Source: Trichinella spiralis (taxonomy: Eukaryota; Nematoda; Enoplea; Trichinellida; Trichinellidae). From it: DNA of 62,500 nt. The translations under genes were made by a program, and so were the position numbers. The DNA lies in NCBI GenBank assembly GCA_000181795.3, contig CM012955.1:8527893-8590392 (forward strand), read 5' to 3'. The notes beneath the pieces were generated by a model that saw only the letters and a list, made by a program, of their open reading frames with translations, did no database searches and had not been told where the DNA came from. The first letter of the stretch is position 1; every line of letters begins with the position of its first letter. Below are positions 40,283 to 54,779 of the stretch, piece by piece.

Positions 40283-40664
40283 CTAGCAATTGAAATAGTA
40301 TAAATTACACTATGCTAAAATAATGTTTCCATGCAAGCTGCTGAGAAGTTTGGAAAGTTATTTTCTATTCGAAATATTTAATTAACATTTATTATTTGTA
40401 ACTGACCAAAATATTTGACTACTAAATTTGATCGACTTATTTTAAGTGTAATAATAAAATATAAATTTGCATTATCATTTATTCATAATTTATGAATTGT
40501 ATTTAATAATTTTAATGTTTATCCTTTGTTATATAATTATGGCATTTTGATACTCAGTGTTAATTAAGATTGCACTCTGCTTGACAATTAGCAATAATAT
40601 TATTTTTCCGACATATGCAAAACTGTGCTATAATTGATTCCATCAGTTCATAACATCAGCAATG

Positions 40665-40704
40665 GCTAAACAAAATGTGAGTTGCCACTCACATTTTGTT
40701 TAGC
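40665..40704. repeat. Perfect 17-bp inverted repeat (hairpin)
   Basis: Arms GCTAAACAAAATGTGAG (40665-40681) and its exact complement CTCACATTTTGTTTAGC (40688-40704) flank a 6-nt TTGCCA loop. It lies about 400 bp upstream of the orcokinin exon on that gene's strand. Its function is unknown. Confidence 0.9.
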
Positions 40705-43700
40705 TTTTCAAAGATTTTAATTTTGGCACAAATGCCTTTATCAGAAAGTAAATTGCTTTGGAGAAATTTTAAAAAAGGAAAAACAGAAAATAAAAGAAAA
40801 ATAAGAGAATAATTTTACTCTCGTTTAGTGAGATTACAACAGAATATGGGTAAATTGGATCTTTTTAAAGAACATCAAATACTCTGCAATTGATGAAAGT
40901 AATTTCTGAAACTCATTTACACAACCTGCACAGTTTTTCAATTAAACTGATCGTCTTATTTTTTTATTTTCATTCATTTTTTCAACACTGATAAATATTT
41001 TTAAAAATATTCTTCTTATTCTGGTAATTTCGTCACGATATGTAAGTAAGTTTATATAAATAATTTTTATCCTTTGTTTCATAAATGCATATATAATAGT
41101 CTAGAAAAGCCACATTGGAAATTTCTAGAAAATCAGTTTTGAAATCAACTGACAATTGAATTTGATCACATTTATTCTCTTGAAAACACTTTGCTATTAA
41201 AAATTTGCATATCCAGTTTTCTGTTAATGAAATATTATTAATGGCTTCCATTTTGCCTTGGCCTTTGATTTCAAAACAACTGTACTGTAATTTTGGCATA
41301 TTGATGATGCTTGGAAATGTGTTTTTATTTTATTTTGTAAAGCACTTATTACTGAACAGTATTTAAAGAAAGTCAGTCGATTGAACAGCTCATCAGAATA
41401 CAAATGTATACAAATTTAAAACAATGAACTGCATTTAACTGACAAGAGTTGCTAATTAAAATCAATACTGCACCAATGACCAGTTCTAATTAAAATTTGC
41501 TATATCAACGCATAATTATGTCACAGAATATTTTCCCCTTATTTGTAATACTTTTCAAATGGATATTTGACAAAATTTTTTTGAACTTTAATCTTGTAAT
41601 GTGATGCTTTATGAACTTGCATAGAAGCTACATTATTTTGTTTACTCTTTTAAATGACTATTTTCACTTTACACTCATTACAGCTAATTGAACATCTTCT
41701 ACTACGTTGTTCATATTTACAAAATGTGCGCACTCATCTATTTGTTTGTTTGCTAATTTGCATTTAAGAGATTTCATTATTGCAATGCAAATTTTCATTA
41801 TCAGATGCATGAAACAATATCATGCTAATAATATAAAAGATGAGCAATAAATTCGATTCAAATGGCTGAAAAGTGAATATTGAGTGTGAAATGAAACTTT
41901 TAAGAATATCAAAATTGCTGTTCTTTGACTGCTCAAATGTATGATGCTTCTTTATATGACGCATGCTTGCATGTACTGATTTGTTGCTTACAGTGCGTAA
42001 TTTCATCATTTATATTGAAAGTTAAACTTTTTTTCAATTACCAATATTATATGTAATAAACAGTGACAAATAACGATTGGTAGTGTTTTAAATATGCCTT
42101 CATTTAATAAGGACAGCGTAAAGTGATAAACTTAATCTTTCAAACTGAATGAATTTTTACTTTCAGAAAATGAATTGTCTTTGCATTGGCATTGGATTAA
42201 CTCTGAATTCAGTGATTTATTCAATTTTGCTAAAACTGAACCTTGTTGATTATTCTTTTGAAATTAAAAGATTTTTCAAAGCTGTTAAAGTTGTTTCTAT
42301 TATGCATATGCGTAAGGGTTGATTTGAAATGATACACATTAAAGTATTTTATTATCAAATTTGATGTTCAATTAATAATAAACTCTTTTTTATTTTTGTA
42401 CTTTGAAATACATGCTGTTGGAGCAGATTTTAATGATTTTATTTTAAGTTAGTAAGTATTAGCAATTTAGGGCTTCTTCGGTCAGTGATTTCATTAGCAA
42501 ATAGAACAGAGGAGTACAATGATGCATGACTTTGATTAATTGTAAAATTTGAAATTCTTTAATTAGTATATTAATATTTACTGAAAAACTGATATGAAGA
42601 ATGGAGAAAATCTTACTATCAGTAATCCAAGGAAAATTGCCATTCGCATGCTCAACTGCGCTAATGTGGACATGGTCTGCCGGAATAGTTACTCCCTAAC
42701 CGCTGTGAAGAGATATCAGAATCGGAAACTGCTAGCACACAACGACTTTTTGGTAACTGAGAACTGCTGCCAGTTTTGAAATGAAAATTCCAGTCGGGGG
42801 CGTTCTATCATCAAAAGTGACCAATCCGCATGAGAAATTTATTCCAAGTGAAAATTTGATCGATTGAAGCTGTCCCCACTAGCAGCATACCATGGTCAAT
42901 TGTAAATATTTTTCAGAAGTGAACTTTCTGTCACACTGTTTTTACCCTTTGATGTGCGACAGTAGTGGAATATTTTGTTCATCACTGCTATGATCAATTA
43001 GAAGAAACAAAAAAAATAATAAACTTCTTTGACATTCATTTATTTCAACCTCAATTTATTGCTTCTAATTTCTACTCATCTGAGCATTCTTTTCACATAA
43101 AATTTCTTAAATAATCTTTTTTTTGACATTTTCAACTTTTTAAATGAATATTTTAAACAATTGTTTCCTCCTTTGAATTCATCTTATTCCTATATTCTCA
43201 AGTTTCAAATAAATTTCTTTTAATAACATTTCTACGTTCATTTATGAATGTGAATTTTTTCAAACTAAATATACTGTTGGCAGTTCGATAGAAAAAAATG
43301 TTCATCTTTATAGCGCATATGATGTAGTGGATTTTTTTGCTCATCTCCAGCATCACCAGCTTCTACTGGTTAGCTGCAAATTTTAATGTCAATTTTTTTT
43401 GCTTGTTTTCAAAAATTATCAAATCGATTTACGTTTACCAGTCTCTTAACTTTAATGATTTTAAAGTGTTGCATCATTGAATCTCTGGAGTATGGTATTT
43501 TGCTTTGGTATCATCGTTTTCAATTAAATTCTTCCATCTCACTGCTATAACAATGGCTAGCTTCGTTTCTTGACAATTATTTCATATTTTCTGTTTTCCA
43601 AATGTCAAGCAAATAATAGTACAAAATTCAATGAAATATTTAATTTAAAATGTGAGAATGCATTTTAAATCAATTATTTTTTGACAGATCAAAACTTTTA

Positions 43701-44376
43701 TTTGTATTTTACAAAAAGCAGGAGGAAAAAATTCGAATGATGAAATTGCACAAATGTCACATGGAGATGCATCTTGGAGTTATGCAAATTGTTGAAGTTC
43801 AACGAACTTATACACATAATATTTCATAAATCCTAATTTCATTTTATTTATGAGTTTTGATATTTTTGACACTTCTTAAAACAACTACACCTACGTTGTC
43901 ATTTTTTACTTTTTTAAGCCATCCTTTGGTTTATGTGACTTAGAAAATTATCATAGATCATTATCAACTGTGAGCAGTTTATCATGAAAAATAGCCAAAT
44001 AAGAGCATGAATAAACAAGCAATGCAAATTAATCCATCTACCACTTCTGATAGTTGCATAATAATGGAAAATCAAATGTTGTTGCTTTAACAATCATCAT
44101 TAAAAAGTTATTACTTCTTTACAATTGATGAAATTAAAACTTTTAATAATAATTCGACACTAAACAACATTCGGTTCTACTTTTTGCATAAAATTGGAAA
44201 TTTATATGTCATGTAAATGCCACAATTTAAATATACACGTAGACATCATTTCGTTTTAATACAAAGGAATAATTACTGAACATTACTTGAAATTATAAGA
44301 AAAAGTTGTTTATGCATAGCATCAGTAGATTAATTATTGCATGCTGATATTTCAATAGCATTTTTTTATTACTCAC

Positions 44377-44396
44377 ATGTGTGTGTGTGTGTGTGT
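44377..44396. repeat. (GT)n microsatellite
   Basis: About ten uninterrupted GT units in the gene desert. Confidence 0.95.
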
Positions 44397-45416
44397 ATAA
44401 TATAGCCTTTTAAAATTAATGCAGATTTATTTCTGACATAAGAATATGAGAAAATTGTTCGCGTAATTGATTCAACAAAACACTGTTTAAGTGTTCATTT
44501 CTCACTTTGCACTAAAAAGTAAAATTATTGATTTTAGTTCATTCTTAAATTGTTTAATTGACCAGTGAGCAGTAGCATTATTGGCATATATGAAAAATAT
44601 ATGACATTACTTTGTTTTGTAAATTATGAAAAAGGCATAAATTGAAATTAATAGTTAGTTTAACTATTTTATGCTGCTCAATCAAAGAGTTATATTTTAC
44701 TTAATAATTTTGTCACTTATAAATAACATCAAGAAGTTTAACAATTCCTCTATTTTCTGATAGATTTTACAAAACTATTCAATAATGACAAATTGCGATA
44801 CTGTTATTATTTTTGCATGCTTATAAATTTTGATTCGAACATCTTTATCATTTCGCGTCCTGTGAGATAATATTGTTTACTGTTGTGATTCAAACATATA
44901 TTAGTAAATCCAGCGTTATTAATTTGCTAATATAATTTGAAATCATGCGAAAGATAAGTTCAACTGCTGCACATGGAAATACATTCATCCGTTGCGTGAT
45001 GTTTACATGATTAGCAAAGCAAATTAGACAAAGGTGGAAACGCATGTTTTCAAAGCACAAGTAATTGAAAGAACTTTATTTAGCGTCCTCGCATTAAATT
45101 AGTAAATTCATTGGGCTATTTTTAACACTAATCATGGCTAACTTTATATTTTAATAGTATGTTATAAATATGCAGTAGTGTTTGTTCATAATTGCAGTAT
45201 CACCCTAGTTTCTATGAATGCAGATCTACAAAACTTTTAGATGGAAGCAAATACAATAATAAAAACATTATTCATTGATATTTTATTCAATACTGCAATA
45301 ATATAAAAGCTGCTTTATTATTATTATTATTCTTATAAAAAAATATGGTAAAAAAGATTTTAATTACATAAATAGAATTTTTACGTTTGATGCAATTAAA
45401 AGAAAAACCTTGGCAG

Positions 45417-45420
<4 letters not shown>

Positions 45421-45456
<36 letters not shown>

Positions 45457-45535
45457 TAGGTAATTCATATTTTTTAATGGATTTACGTATATTGAGAATA
45501 ATGAGATTTTATTTTATTTTATTTTATTTTATTAT
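45421..45535. repeat. (TA)n and (TTTTA)n microsatellites
   Basis: A pure (TA)17 tract at 45421-45454 is followed about 50 bp later by a (TTTTA)n tract at 45506-45535. Confidence 0.95.
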
Positions 45536-47279
45536 ATTATCCAGTTCTGTTAATCAATTAATTTCTTTTGCTGTCATTTTTATGCGCAAATTCAATGCTC
45601 CATTACGTTATTTGAAATAAATCTTTCTCGAAATCATAAATCATTCACTTTGAATTATTTACATGAAACAATGTGCGCTAATAAAATATTGAAAAATCTA
45701 TATAATATTGTAAATAAATTATGAATTTATTTGTATATTTAAAAACTCGTTTATCAATTATTTGCAAATCAATTGTGCCAATGCAATACTTTAGGTGTAC
45801 TTTCACATGACAAGTGAATGCTTCGTGCTAATTTCTTTTTTCCTTTGCCAAATTACTTTTTAAATAAAAATAAATTAATGCTTTTTAATTATTTCTAAGT
45901 AAAGAAATAAACGACAAAAAGTTAAATCCCATTTGTTTTCTTTGTTTTGCAAAAGCCACATGAAGACTTCCGTTCACAACTGCTGAAGGAAGGTTTAAAT
46001 TTGTAAATAATTACAGAAAGGTACATATGGAATATATGAAAATGTTGTAAAATTGAAAGTTTATTATGAAAAGGAGAAAAAATCTTTAATTTGATTGTGA
46101 GGTAAACAATTTAGTACAGTAATTTTAGAGAGGAAACAAATTACATTCAAATTAAGCATCTGGAACATTGAACAACTTATTTCATACAAGTTTGTATTAA
46201 GGAATAATATTTAAAATGGACATGTAATGTTATGAAAATGTTCACATCAAGTGAAATTTTAAGCATTTTATGATGCATCAGAAACCTGAACATCATTGTT
46301 TAAGAAATTACTGCAGTAATTTTATTTATTGTTTCCTTCATTACGCTATTTTCTTATATGGAATGCAGGCAAAGATATACAGTAGAAAATTTAATGTATA
46401 ATTTAAAAAAATAAATGAATTTGAAATAGTTTACCTGAAAATTGTTAAATTTTTGTAATTGAATGGTGTAATAGACAAATGTTTGTTCAGGTAATGATGA
46501 ATTGTACGAAATTTTGATGAGAAATATGTTATGAAATGTAAAATTAGATATAATTTATGTTTTATTTTTCATTTGAATGCTAATGAATGTTCATGTTAAC
46601 AAAAGGGGGAAAAAGATGAACAGAAGTTGCTATTCGATAGATTAACCTCTGCAAAAGGGACAGTTGAAATTGATGAATGTTAAAATTGAAATTTTCAAGC
46701 AAATTATGAATAGATTGAGCTGTAGATTTGATCAAATTTGGGTAGAATATGCAAATTGTAGTGCGATTAATAATTCACCTGACGAGTGTATTGTAATTTC
46801 AGTGTTTTGTCAAAAGAAAGAATAGCCAATAAAAGAAGGCAAAGAAAGCGGTAAGAATTCTTTTTTTAAGTTAATGGTAAATTGCTTGTTAGAATACAAT
46901 CAATAGATGGATTTGAAACTACAAATTAAGGGTCAGTTCACTTTGTGTGACAATGCTTTGTAGATCAATGGAGTGGGATTTTCTTTTGTAATTCTTATTG
47001 TAAAGAGAAATAGGAATAGTTTTCAGTTGTCAAGTGAATAGCATTGTTTGTGATGAATCTTTGCCAAAATTGGCGTCATTTCTGTGTTCACATGTTCAAA
47101 GTTTGCAAATTTCTGCCGATGAGCATACTGTAGAAGGTGAAAAGTGAAGGTGAAAGTGTAAATTGTTCATTTTTGTGTGCAAGTGGGAATAAAAAGTACA
47201 GTTTTGCACACAAACAGATTCTTGGGACAATATTTGCCCATTTTGATACAGAAGACCTCTTCAAGTAATAGAATAAGAA

Positions 47280-47720
47280 AGAAGTTACAATAAACCGTTT
47301 GTCGTTCTTTGGCAAGGAACTGTCGATCACGGGTCAGCGCTGATGATACTTGGCCGGAAACACGAATCACAGTTTATTTGTGTCGCATTTTTGCTGCACA
47401 ATACCCCGCAGATCGGGCATGTACCCCATTGTTGTCTTGAAGGACAGACAAACTGCATGCCTTGCATTGGTCTTTGTTGTCGTGCAAAAACAAAATTGGG
47501 CAATTGTACAAACTTTGCACACTCGAATTTGAATAGGCCGCAGATTCAAGTGGCCTAGATTGTCGTTGCTGGTCCATCATTAACAATACAAGGGGTGTTA
47601 AAGCCCATTAATTTTCGATCAATCTGATTACGACCCCCGCATCTTGCCATTGAGCAGAACGTTAGGCGATGAGCACCGAAAATCATCTGGAGATAGGTCA
47701 CACTGTCTTCAGATTCTCAT
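47280..47720. other. GC-richer island in the desert
   Basis: Base composition rises clearly above the flanks. One plus-strand frame (47343-47558, ATG start, MILGRKHESQFICVAF) and two overlapping minus-strand frames are open over the same 200 bp, and none resembles a known protein. Simultaneous openness in several frames mainly reflects fewer TAA/TAG words. I treat it as a possible regulatory element or old exon, not a gene. Confidence 0.35.
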
Positions 47721-50700
47721 ATAACAATGTGGATATGCTTGTACTCTCACAGCCAGATTTTCTGACGTTTTATATTTCTTTTCATTATAAACAATAAGAT
47801 CATTTTTACAACAGAATGACTTGCTCGCCCACATTGTGTCTAAGACTTTTTGTCTGCCATAACAAATGATAATGTTTTCCTATATGTTATATGTATTTGT
47901 ATATAATACCTGAAAATCTTTTTTTTTCCTTCATTCTCACGTAAACTGTGGAACCTATTAGAAATGCTTTTATGCAACATTTCTCATTTAACAGTGATTT
48001 TTCAAATGAATTTTAATTTAAAATATGTTTTTGTTTTCCCTTTTTTAAATAACACAACTGTGCATTATTATTTTTTTTCAATTTTAATTTATTATGAATA
48101 ATAACTACTAATAGGATTTTTATTGACTGAATCTGCTGTTTCAAAACCATGAGACGAATTTAATTACAGCTGCTTTGTGCCAATTATGATAAATTGTTTT
48201 CTTTTTGCAAAGTGCATAAATAATAATAAGCAAGCGTAAAAATATATTGACATGGTGAAAAATGCTTATTGAACAACAAAATAACCCCTTTTCTGGAGTA
48301 ATTACACACCATTGTCCATTCCAGTTAGGTTTTATTGTTAAAAAACATTAATTAAAGCTTTTAATCGCTTTGTATCTGAGAAATTCATGTTTAAATTATT
48401 AGAAAGAGAAAGCAGTCGACTATTATTAATGTGAAGCCAAGCATCGCATTTATGGTGTTTTCCAGTTTGCCTGAGCGAGTAATGTTTGACATGCGCAACT
48501 CTTTTCTGTTGAAAAGGTTCATTTTCATATTTGTGCCTTTCAGTCGTCACAAGTGCGCACTTGAAAATTTTAAAAAGCTACCTTTTAATACTGCCTAAAC
48601 AAAAATACCATTTACAATTGTTGCCGAGCAATTGTTGTGATGATGCTGCAATGGAAAAACGACAACTTTAAAATTATTATGCTTTGTCATTTTGACAAGA
48701 GAACTAAATAATAAATTTTATTTTTATAAATTAAAAGATTGTTTAGTATAAACACGTTCGTCCAGTCTAAATAATTTGCTTGGAAACTTGTTTCTCAACA
48801 AGCATTCAAAATACATTTTTATTAAAATTCTAATTAAAAAGAAATAATACAATAATAATAATAAACGACGTTTCAAATGATCAACTCTGTTTGTTACGCT
48901 TTTGGCAGCATCAAATGCTTTTGCAAAAATTAACAGATGAGCAAGTGAAATGGTCTGAAAATTTAACCTGAATTTATTCTATCATTGAAATATAAAATTT
49001 AAAAAAAACACTGCTTTTGAACGCTTGTCCAGCTTTAAGCAATTTGACAATAAATTATTCTTTGCATGCTTTTCAAAATATATGCTGCACTGCAGCTTTC
49101 ATGAATAATTTACAATATCAAATTGGGCTAACACTTTAGCATGAAGTGCTTTTTTTCTTTCATGTTGTATTTCTAACTTTCAGCATTGTAATTATTTGCA
49201 ATTATATCGACTCATTTTAAGTAAAGTTTTCGTTATACATTAATCTGTTTGAATCAGATCAATCTTGTGAACGATTTGCACACTTATCTTGTGTATTGCC
49301 CTTCCGGCAGTTCGCACGTTTGAAAAGCCTTCAGATATCAGGAGCTCAAAGTTTATCCGGTCATTAGTTTGTACGGAAGTTCTTTATTCACACACTGCTT
49401 TATTACTACTCTAAAGATAGTAATTGTAAATTTTAAAGCTTCTTTTGAAATTGCTTGAATAGCTTTCACGATAATGCACGAGCTATTGGGTTATTCCTGT
49501 CACACCACATGATAACAGCCGAACACCAAAGCCGGCATAACAACAATTGAAACTTCATAAATTTACCAAATATTGTGCAGAGATGCCTGCTATTTAATCA
49601 TAATTAACATGTAATGCTAATCCAATCAAGCATGCAATTCGAATATACGTTGCAATTGTACTTTATAAATGAACATGCATTGGGGGTAATTTTTCATCAG
49701 CAGTAAAATTGCTCATAACTGTTTCACTGATAGTGTGATTTTAGTCTATGCGTAAAAATTTTAACGTTTTTTTTTGCAATTTAAGCGATTTTAGTAGCCA
49801 GTGCTTACTAATTGCATAAGTGCATAGGTGAATTGGTTTCATAAACAAGGAAATGCGTTCCATGAACTTTTTCTTCACCTTTTAATTGCAAAAAACAATA
49901 AAGTTCTCAAATTAATTAACCACTTGCTTAGCTGGTTATTTGAAATCACCTAAGGAATGTCGAAATTTTATAAGCTCACTTTGCATGTATAATTCCTGCA
50001 ATTTATTTTCATCTAATATCACTGCATATCGTACAGTGCAAAAGTCAGTTTTAGTGGGTCATTTTTATGTTATTTTATTCATTAATATTTCTGCAATAAT
50101 AAAAACATTTCTTTTATTTATTCTTTTGAATTTTGCTGCACTTTTGACTTAATCAATGACTGGGAGCTTTTGTTTCACATCGCTGCTGTCAATTTTATAT
50201 ATTTTGTGATTTTTATCAAATTTTGAGATTGAGTCGTATTTTCACAATTCGATTGTTCAAACGTACACTTGTGCAGTTGTCTGGTAATAAAAATCTTTTT
50301 ACAGATATACTTTGTCAGGGTTAATGATTTATGCAATTTTAATTTTACCATTATAAAGCAAATTAACAGGTTGCACAGAATGTTTCAGTCAGTAAGCTAT
50401 TTGACTTATTTAAACAGTTGTTAATTGTCTTTATAATTGATTCCGTTTTATTACAGACATTGCAGTTTTGTAGAATTTATTAAATTAAATGGACGTGTTT
50501 ATGAAAGATGAATTGGAAGGAAAATTTGTTATCCAAGTTCATTATAATTGTAAAACAAGTGACGCCTCAATATGCTGCATTGAAATACACAAATAAAAAT
50601 TTAATTAGCATTATCAGCGGTATTTCAGCATTACACGGCGCAGTGAATAAGCTTTTATGCAGAAAGAAATAACTGAGGCTTTTATTTGAAAGTCACATTA

Positions 50701-52049
50701 TTTAAAAGCTTCAGTAATATATCATAGCTTTTCTTTAATCTATAAACCTGTATCCTATTTTCCTGAAGAATAATTGTAATTTAAAATGTTATACACTGCT
50801 TGACTATAATTATTAATGTCGATGCATTGACTTAAATTTCAAATATGAAAAAAGCGGTTTTCAAAACAGCACCTTAAATCACTTACTTTAATGAGATAAG
50901 ATGAGTCATTTGATTATTATCTTCAGCTGCAGCCAGTTGGGCTTCTATTGTTGTAAAATGATTACACTTATTTTTATCTAACATTACTCTGACATGTCAG
51001 TGTTCACAGTAACTTAGTTATGTCAGTTAATTAATTAAAAAGTCATTTGTTGAATGTTTTTCGATTCATTTGAAATTTAGCAATAACTAGAATAACAAGT
51101 ACCTGGCTTCTTGAGGAGTTTTGCATTCTACAGGCTAACAACAAAATTAATTGTAAATAAATGCTTCAATGCTGACGAAGAAAAAGTTGCATTCTTGTGC
51201 TTTAATATAGTATTGTCATTTGCTATCGATAGTCGACTACAGCACAATTGGGTTCTGGTTTCTTATTCAGTATTTTCTTTTTTATATTCTCACATTTTCT
51301 CAATATTAACAAATTGCATAAGATTTTTGCATTAAAATAAATTAGCTGGCTACGATTCATTTAAATGTTTAAATGACGTGTTTTTTGTTCTGCATTGTGT
51401 AGCATAACACAGTTTAATGTGAACATTTATATTGGAAATCAATTTTTTTTACTTTAAGGCAATTACAGAACATAAAAAAATAGCACAGATTCTTTTTTAT
51501 TTTAATATTATTAAACACTAAAAATATGTATAATATTCATTAGTTATTTTTATTAAATCACAATTAAAATAATATTCACTTCTGTAGGCAAAGTATTTTA
51601 AATTTCGCAGTAATACAAGCAGGCGTTGGAAAATGGTGATGTCATTTCTTGCTGTTAGTGCGCAATTTCACCTGCAGAATGCCCCATAAGTGAAACTCCC
51701 TTATTTAGCGATGAAGAAACTGCTCTTTGTAGGGACTTTGTTTTATAATAAGTATTCCACTTCCAAGCACTTGCTAATTAATTGCTTAACAGTTCTATTA
51801 TTTCATATATAAATTAAAGTGAATTGGGAAGCGACAATGAAAATAGCTATATTCTAAATGTAATAAATGTACAGGAAATGAAATTCTTCATCTTTGCAAG
51901 CAGCAAGCTTCAACAATGGCCTTTCAATGGTGTCTTTTATTGCCATGACATTAAGATATTTTTTCATAATTGTAATTTCAATTGAAATGATTTGCAGCGT
52001 GTATTAGCTGAAAGTAACATCGAAGAATGCATGCGCTTACAAAAGATTG

Positions 52050-52870
52050 TCAATATTACAGCACTGATATTGGACAGCTGTTCAGTGTATGCTTTAAGAA
52101 AATGGCTTTGATGCTAGATGGTGCTTGAAAGTGAACGAAGTCAGCTTTCAAGTGCTGCTAAGCAGCGAAGCGCTGACACTGCGATGGAGAAGAGGCAGTG
52201 GCATATGAGAGCATTAACGTTTAATTGGCTTCTTGAGAACCAGTAGCGTATGGCAACCTTGTGGGGTGTCTTAGGAGCACGTGGTAATACATCAAATACT
52301 ATTGTCACCAGCAACAGAGCCTGAGCATTGTGCAGATGACAAAATTTACTTAGGGATGTCACCAGTCACAACGGGAGATCTTTTGCTTAACGTTTTCAAC
52401 ATCAATACGTTTAAAGCATTATGAATATAATCATAACCGCTTTAATGCAAATGATGTGCATTGTAAACAGTGACGACTAGCTATTAACTGCACGACGGGT
52501 AGGTCCGACTCCCGCTTAGTAAAGTCATCATCAAGCAACCATTCTATGGATAAAAAGCAGAGGTGTGAGGCGCAATAATAATGCAACCAATCAATGAGCT
52601 ACCACGACGACCATTGTCCAGTAGTCGATTGATATATTGTGTGAGTAGATAAACAGCGTTTGGAAACGGGACAAACTTTGGACAATCAGCAGAAGAAAGC
52701 AAGGGTCGTTGGCCAGCGGGGATGCTAATTATAATAACGCGTTTTTCAAGCCAATCTGACCCCAATGTGAAATGAATGCCTAGTTAAAGTTCTCCACATC
52801 GAAATGTAAATGCTGTGCCCCAGACTAAACAATGTGGCAGCCAGAAGGCAGTCAGCAGGAATCAGCTGCA
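52050..52870. other. GC-richer island in the desert
   Basis: A complex, low-repeat sequence with two minus-strand open frames (52141-52362 and 52544-52765) that lack splice links or known domains. A B-box-like word (GGTCCGACTCC, about 52512) occurs, but no tRNA fold forms around it. Confidence 0.35.
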
Positions 52871-54572
52871 TGTACCATCAAAATAAGAATTTTAGTGACC
52901 CTTGAATTTACCACGACTAGTCATTATTCACACCTGAGCTGTACTATACTGAGCATGAACCTCATTGTGAATATACAAAGTCATATAAACACAATTATTC
53001 TTCACAATGCTAATAAAATCTATTAGCTCCACCTATTTTTCTCACGTCTGTTTTCTCCAACATTCTGGCATAGTAAATGAATGGCTTCTTTAAACTTATC
53101 ATTAGCATTTTGAAAAGCAAGTAATTCAATTGATGCCTCAGTGAAACGAGAATGTGCATCTATTTGAACCGATGTTCATACATAAAATGAGGTTTTACTT
53201 TCATTTATTGCATGTTGCTTATAAAGTTTATTGCAGATTAAAAAAATAATCAAGTAAATCAGAACATTGAACTGAATGTTGTTTAAACTGGGCATATCAA
53301 ATTAATATCAAAAACAGTTTACAGATTTAACTGTATAAAATTGACTTATTTTGCCAGACTGATGCTGATATGTGACAGTTTAGCATTTAAGAATGCAAAG
53401 TCATTTAAACTTAAAGTAGTACAAGTTTTCACTCACAACTGATGCTCTCATTTATAATTACAACAAATAAAGCATGATAGGATTTTAATTTGCAGTGCAA
53501 TAGCAAAAATGTATGAGCATCGTGAATAAGGCTTCATAAATAATTGGATTAAAAATTGTTTTTCTTTGTGCTAAAGCAACCTTTACTGGCTATTGTGATT
53601 TTAAGAGCCAATACTTCAGAGTGCTAAACAAAGGGTTTAAATGAAGTTACTTGACTTTTTCAAGCCTATAGCAGTGCATCTGTGGCCAAGTGAAAAAGTA
53701 ACTTTTGCCAATAATTAGTGCATTGAAACTGACGTTAAGCACGTGTAAATAAATGTTTGCAGTCTATTTGAACGGCAATTTGCTATTAAAGAGAAGTATC
53801 TCAAGCTTAATTGGATGTTTCAATAGACGAGTCCAAATTGCCAACTTTGAAAATGAGAAAATTGGTTACAGTTTAATTCTATTTTTGAGGAATAAAATCA
53901 GCCAAACAAGGCGTTCAATTTTGCTTGGTGAGGTAATTTTATTGAAACTTTTCAACCGCTACTTCAATTGATTGTCGACGACCACTACGGGAAGTGAAGT
54001 TCCGATGATGTGCATTACGTTTCCCAACAAGCGAATAACAGACTTCTTCAGTTTATCAAAACATCTTTAGCAAGAAATCGACATTTATAAACTGGCTTCT
54101 TAAGGAAAATTGTTTATCCGAATCATTTTCTGAAATAATACAAATGCAATAGTTAACATTAGCAAATGGCACGCATGAATGATTTATCATGAAACAATAA
54201 ATGAAGAAGAATTCAAAATTTGCATAATAATTTTCTCTTCATGCAAAGAGTATTTCAGATAAGTTTGTTCAATATTTGCAAGCTTTGCAATGACCAGAGC
54301 AGAGCATTCGAGAATGCTGGTTTTGACTTTTGGTTTTAAAATGGCACGTTGCAGCGTTTTGGAAAGTATTGACTTTTCTAACCTGATCACGATTACTGTA
54401 AGCTGAGTTGTGGACCGCTTTCAGTGCGTCGGTTTGAAGTTGGATTTTCCAACTTCATGAAAGGACCCTTATGGGCGGTTGATTGGAAAATAGTCGTAGG
54501 GAACATGATGTTGAGAGCCAAAATAATAGCATCTGTGCACTTGAAGCAGGTCAGGTTTTGCCTGTTTTTCAG

Positions 54573-54779
54573 GCCGAATTAGGTTTGTTTATTTACAACG
54601 GCATTATATGGTCAGCGTTCGACGTGTGCTCTATTGTTACCAATATTTGTAACAAGTTGCACTCAATTTATTCTGCCGACGAGGCTATTCACCAGGAAGA
54701 TTATTTCTGCGGTAGCTGGCGGTCCATTGTGCACTGCTACGCACTTACCATTCCCCTCTTCTTCTATCCATCCATCTAA
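54573..54779 (+). other. Possible terminal coding exon, unrecognised
   Basis: A strong acceptor (CCTGTTTTTCAG, ends 54572) precedes 68 open codons plus a stop. The segment starts AELGLFIYNGIIWSAFDVCS and is rich in Cys, Tyr and Trp. The same frame is open back to 54483 but has no ATG there. No upstream partner exon was found and no domain is recognised. It may equally be non-coding sequence of the GC-richer island at about 54280-54780. Confidence 0.25.

Noticed and set aside
47343-47586. Protein-coding gene in the 47 kb island
   Set aside because: Three overlapping frames on both strands are open, none has recognisable content, and no splice partners were found.
52500-52530. tRNA or tRNA-derived SINE (B-box-like GGTCCGACTCC)
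   Set aside because: There is no matching A box, acceptor stem or anticodon arm, and no second copy in the window.
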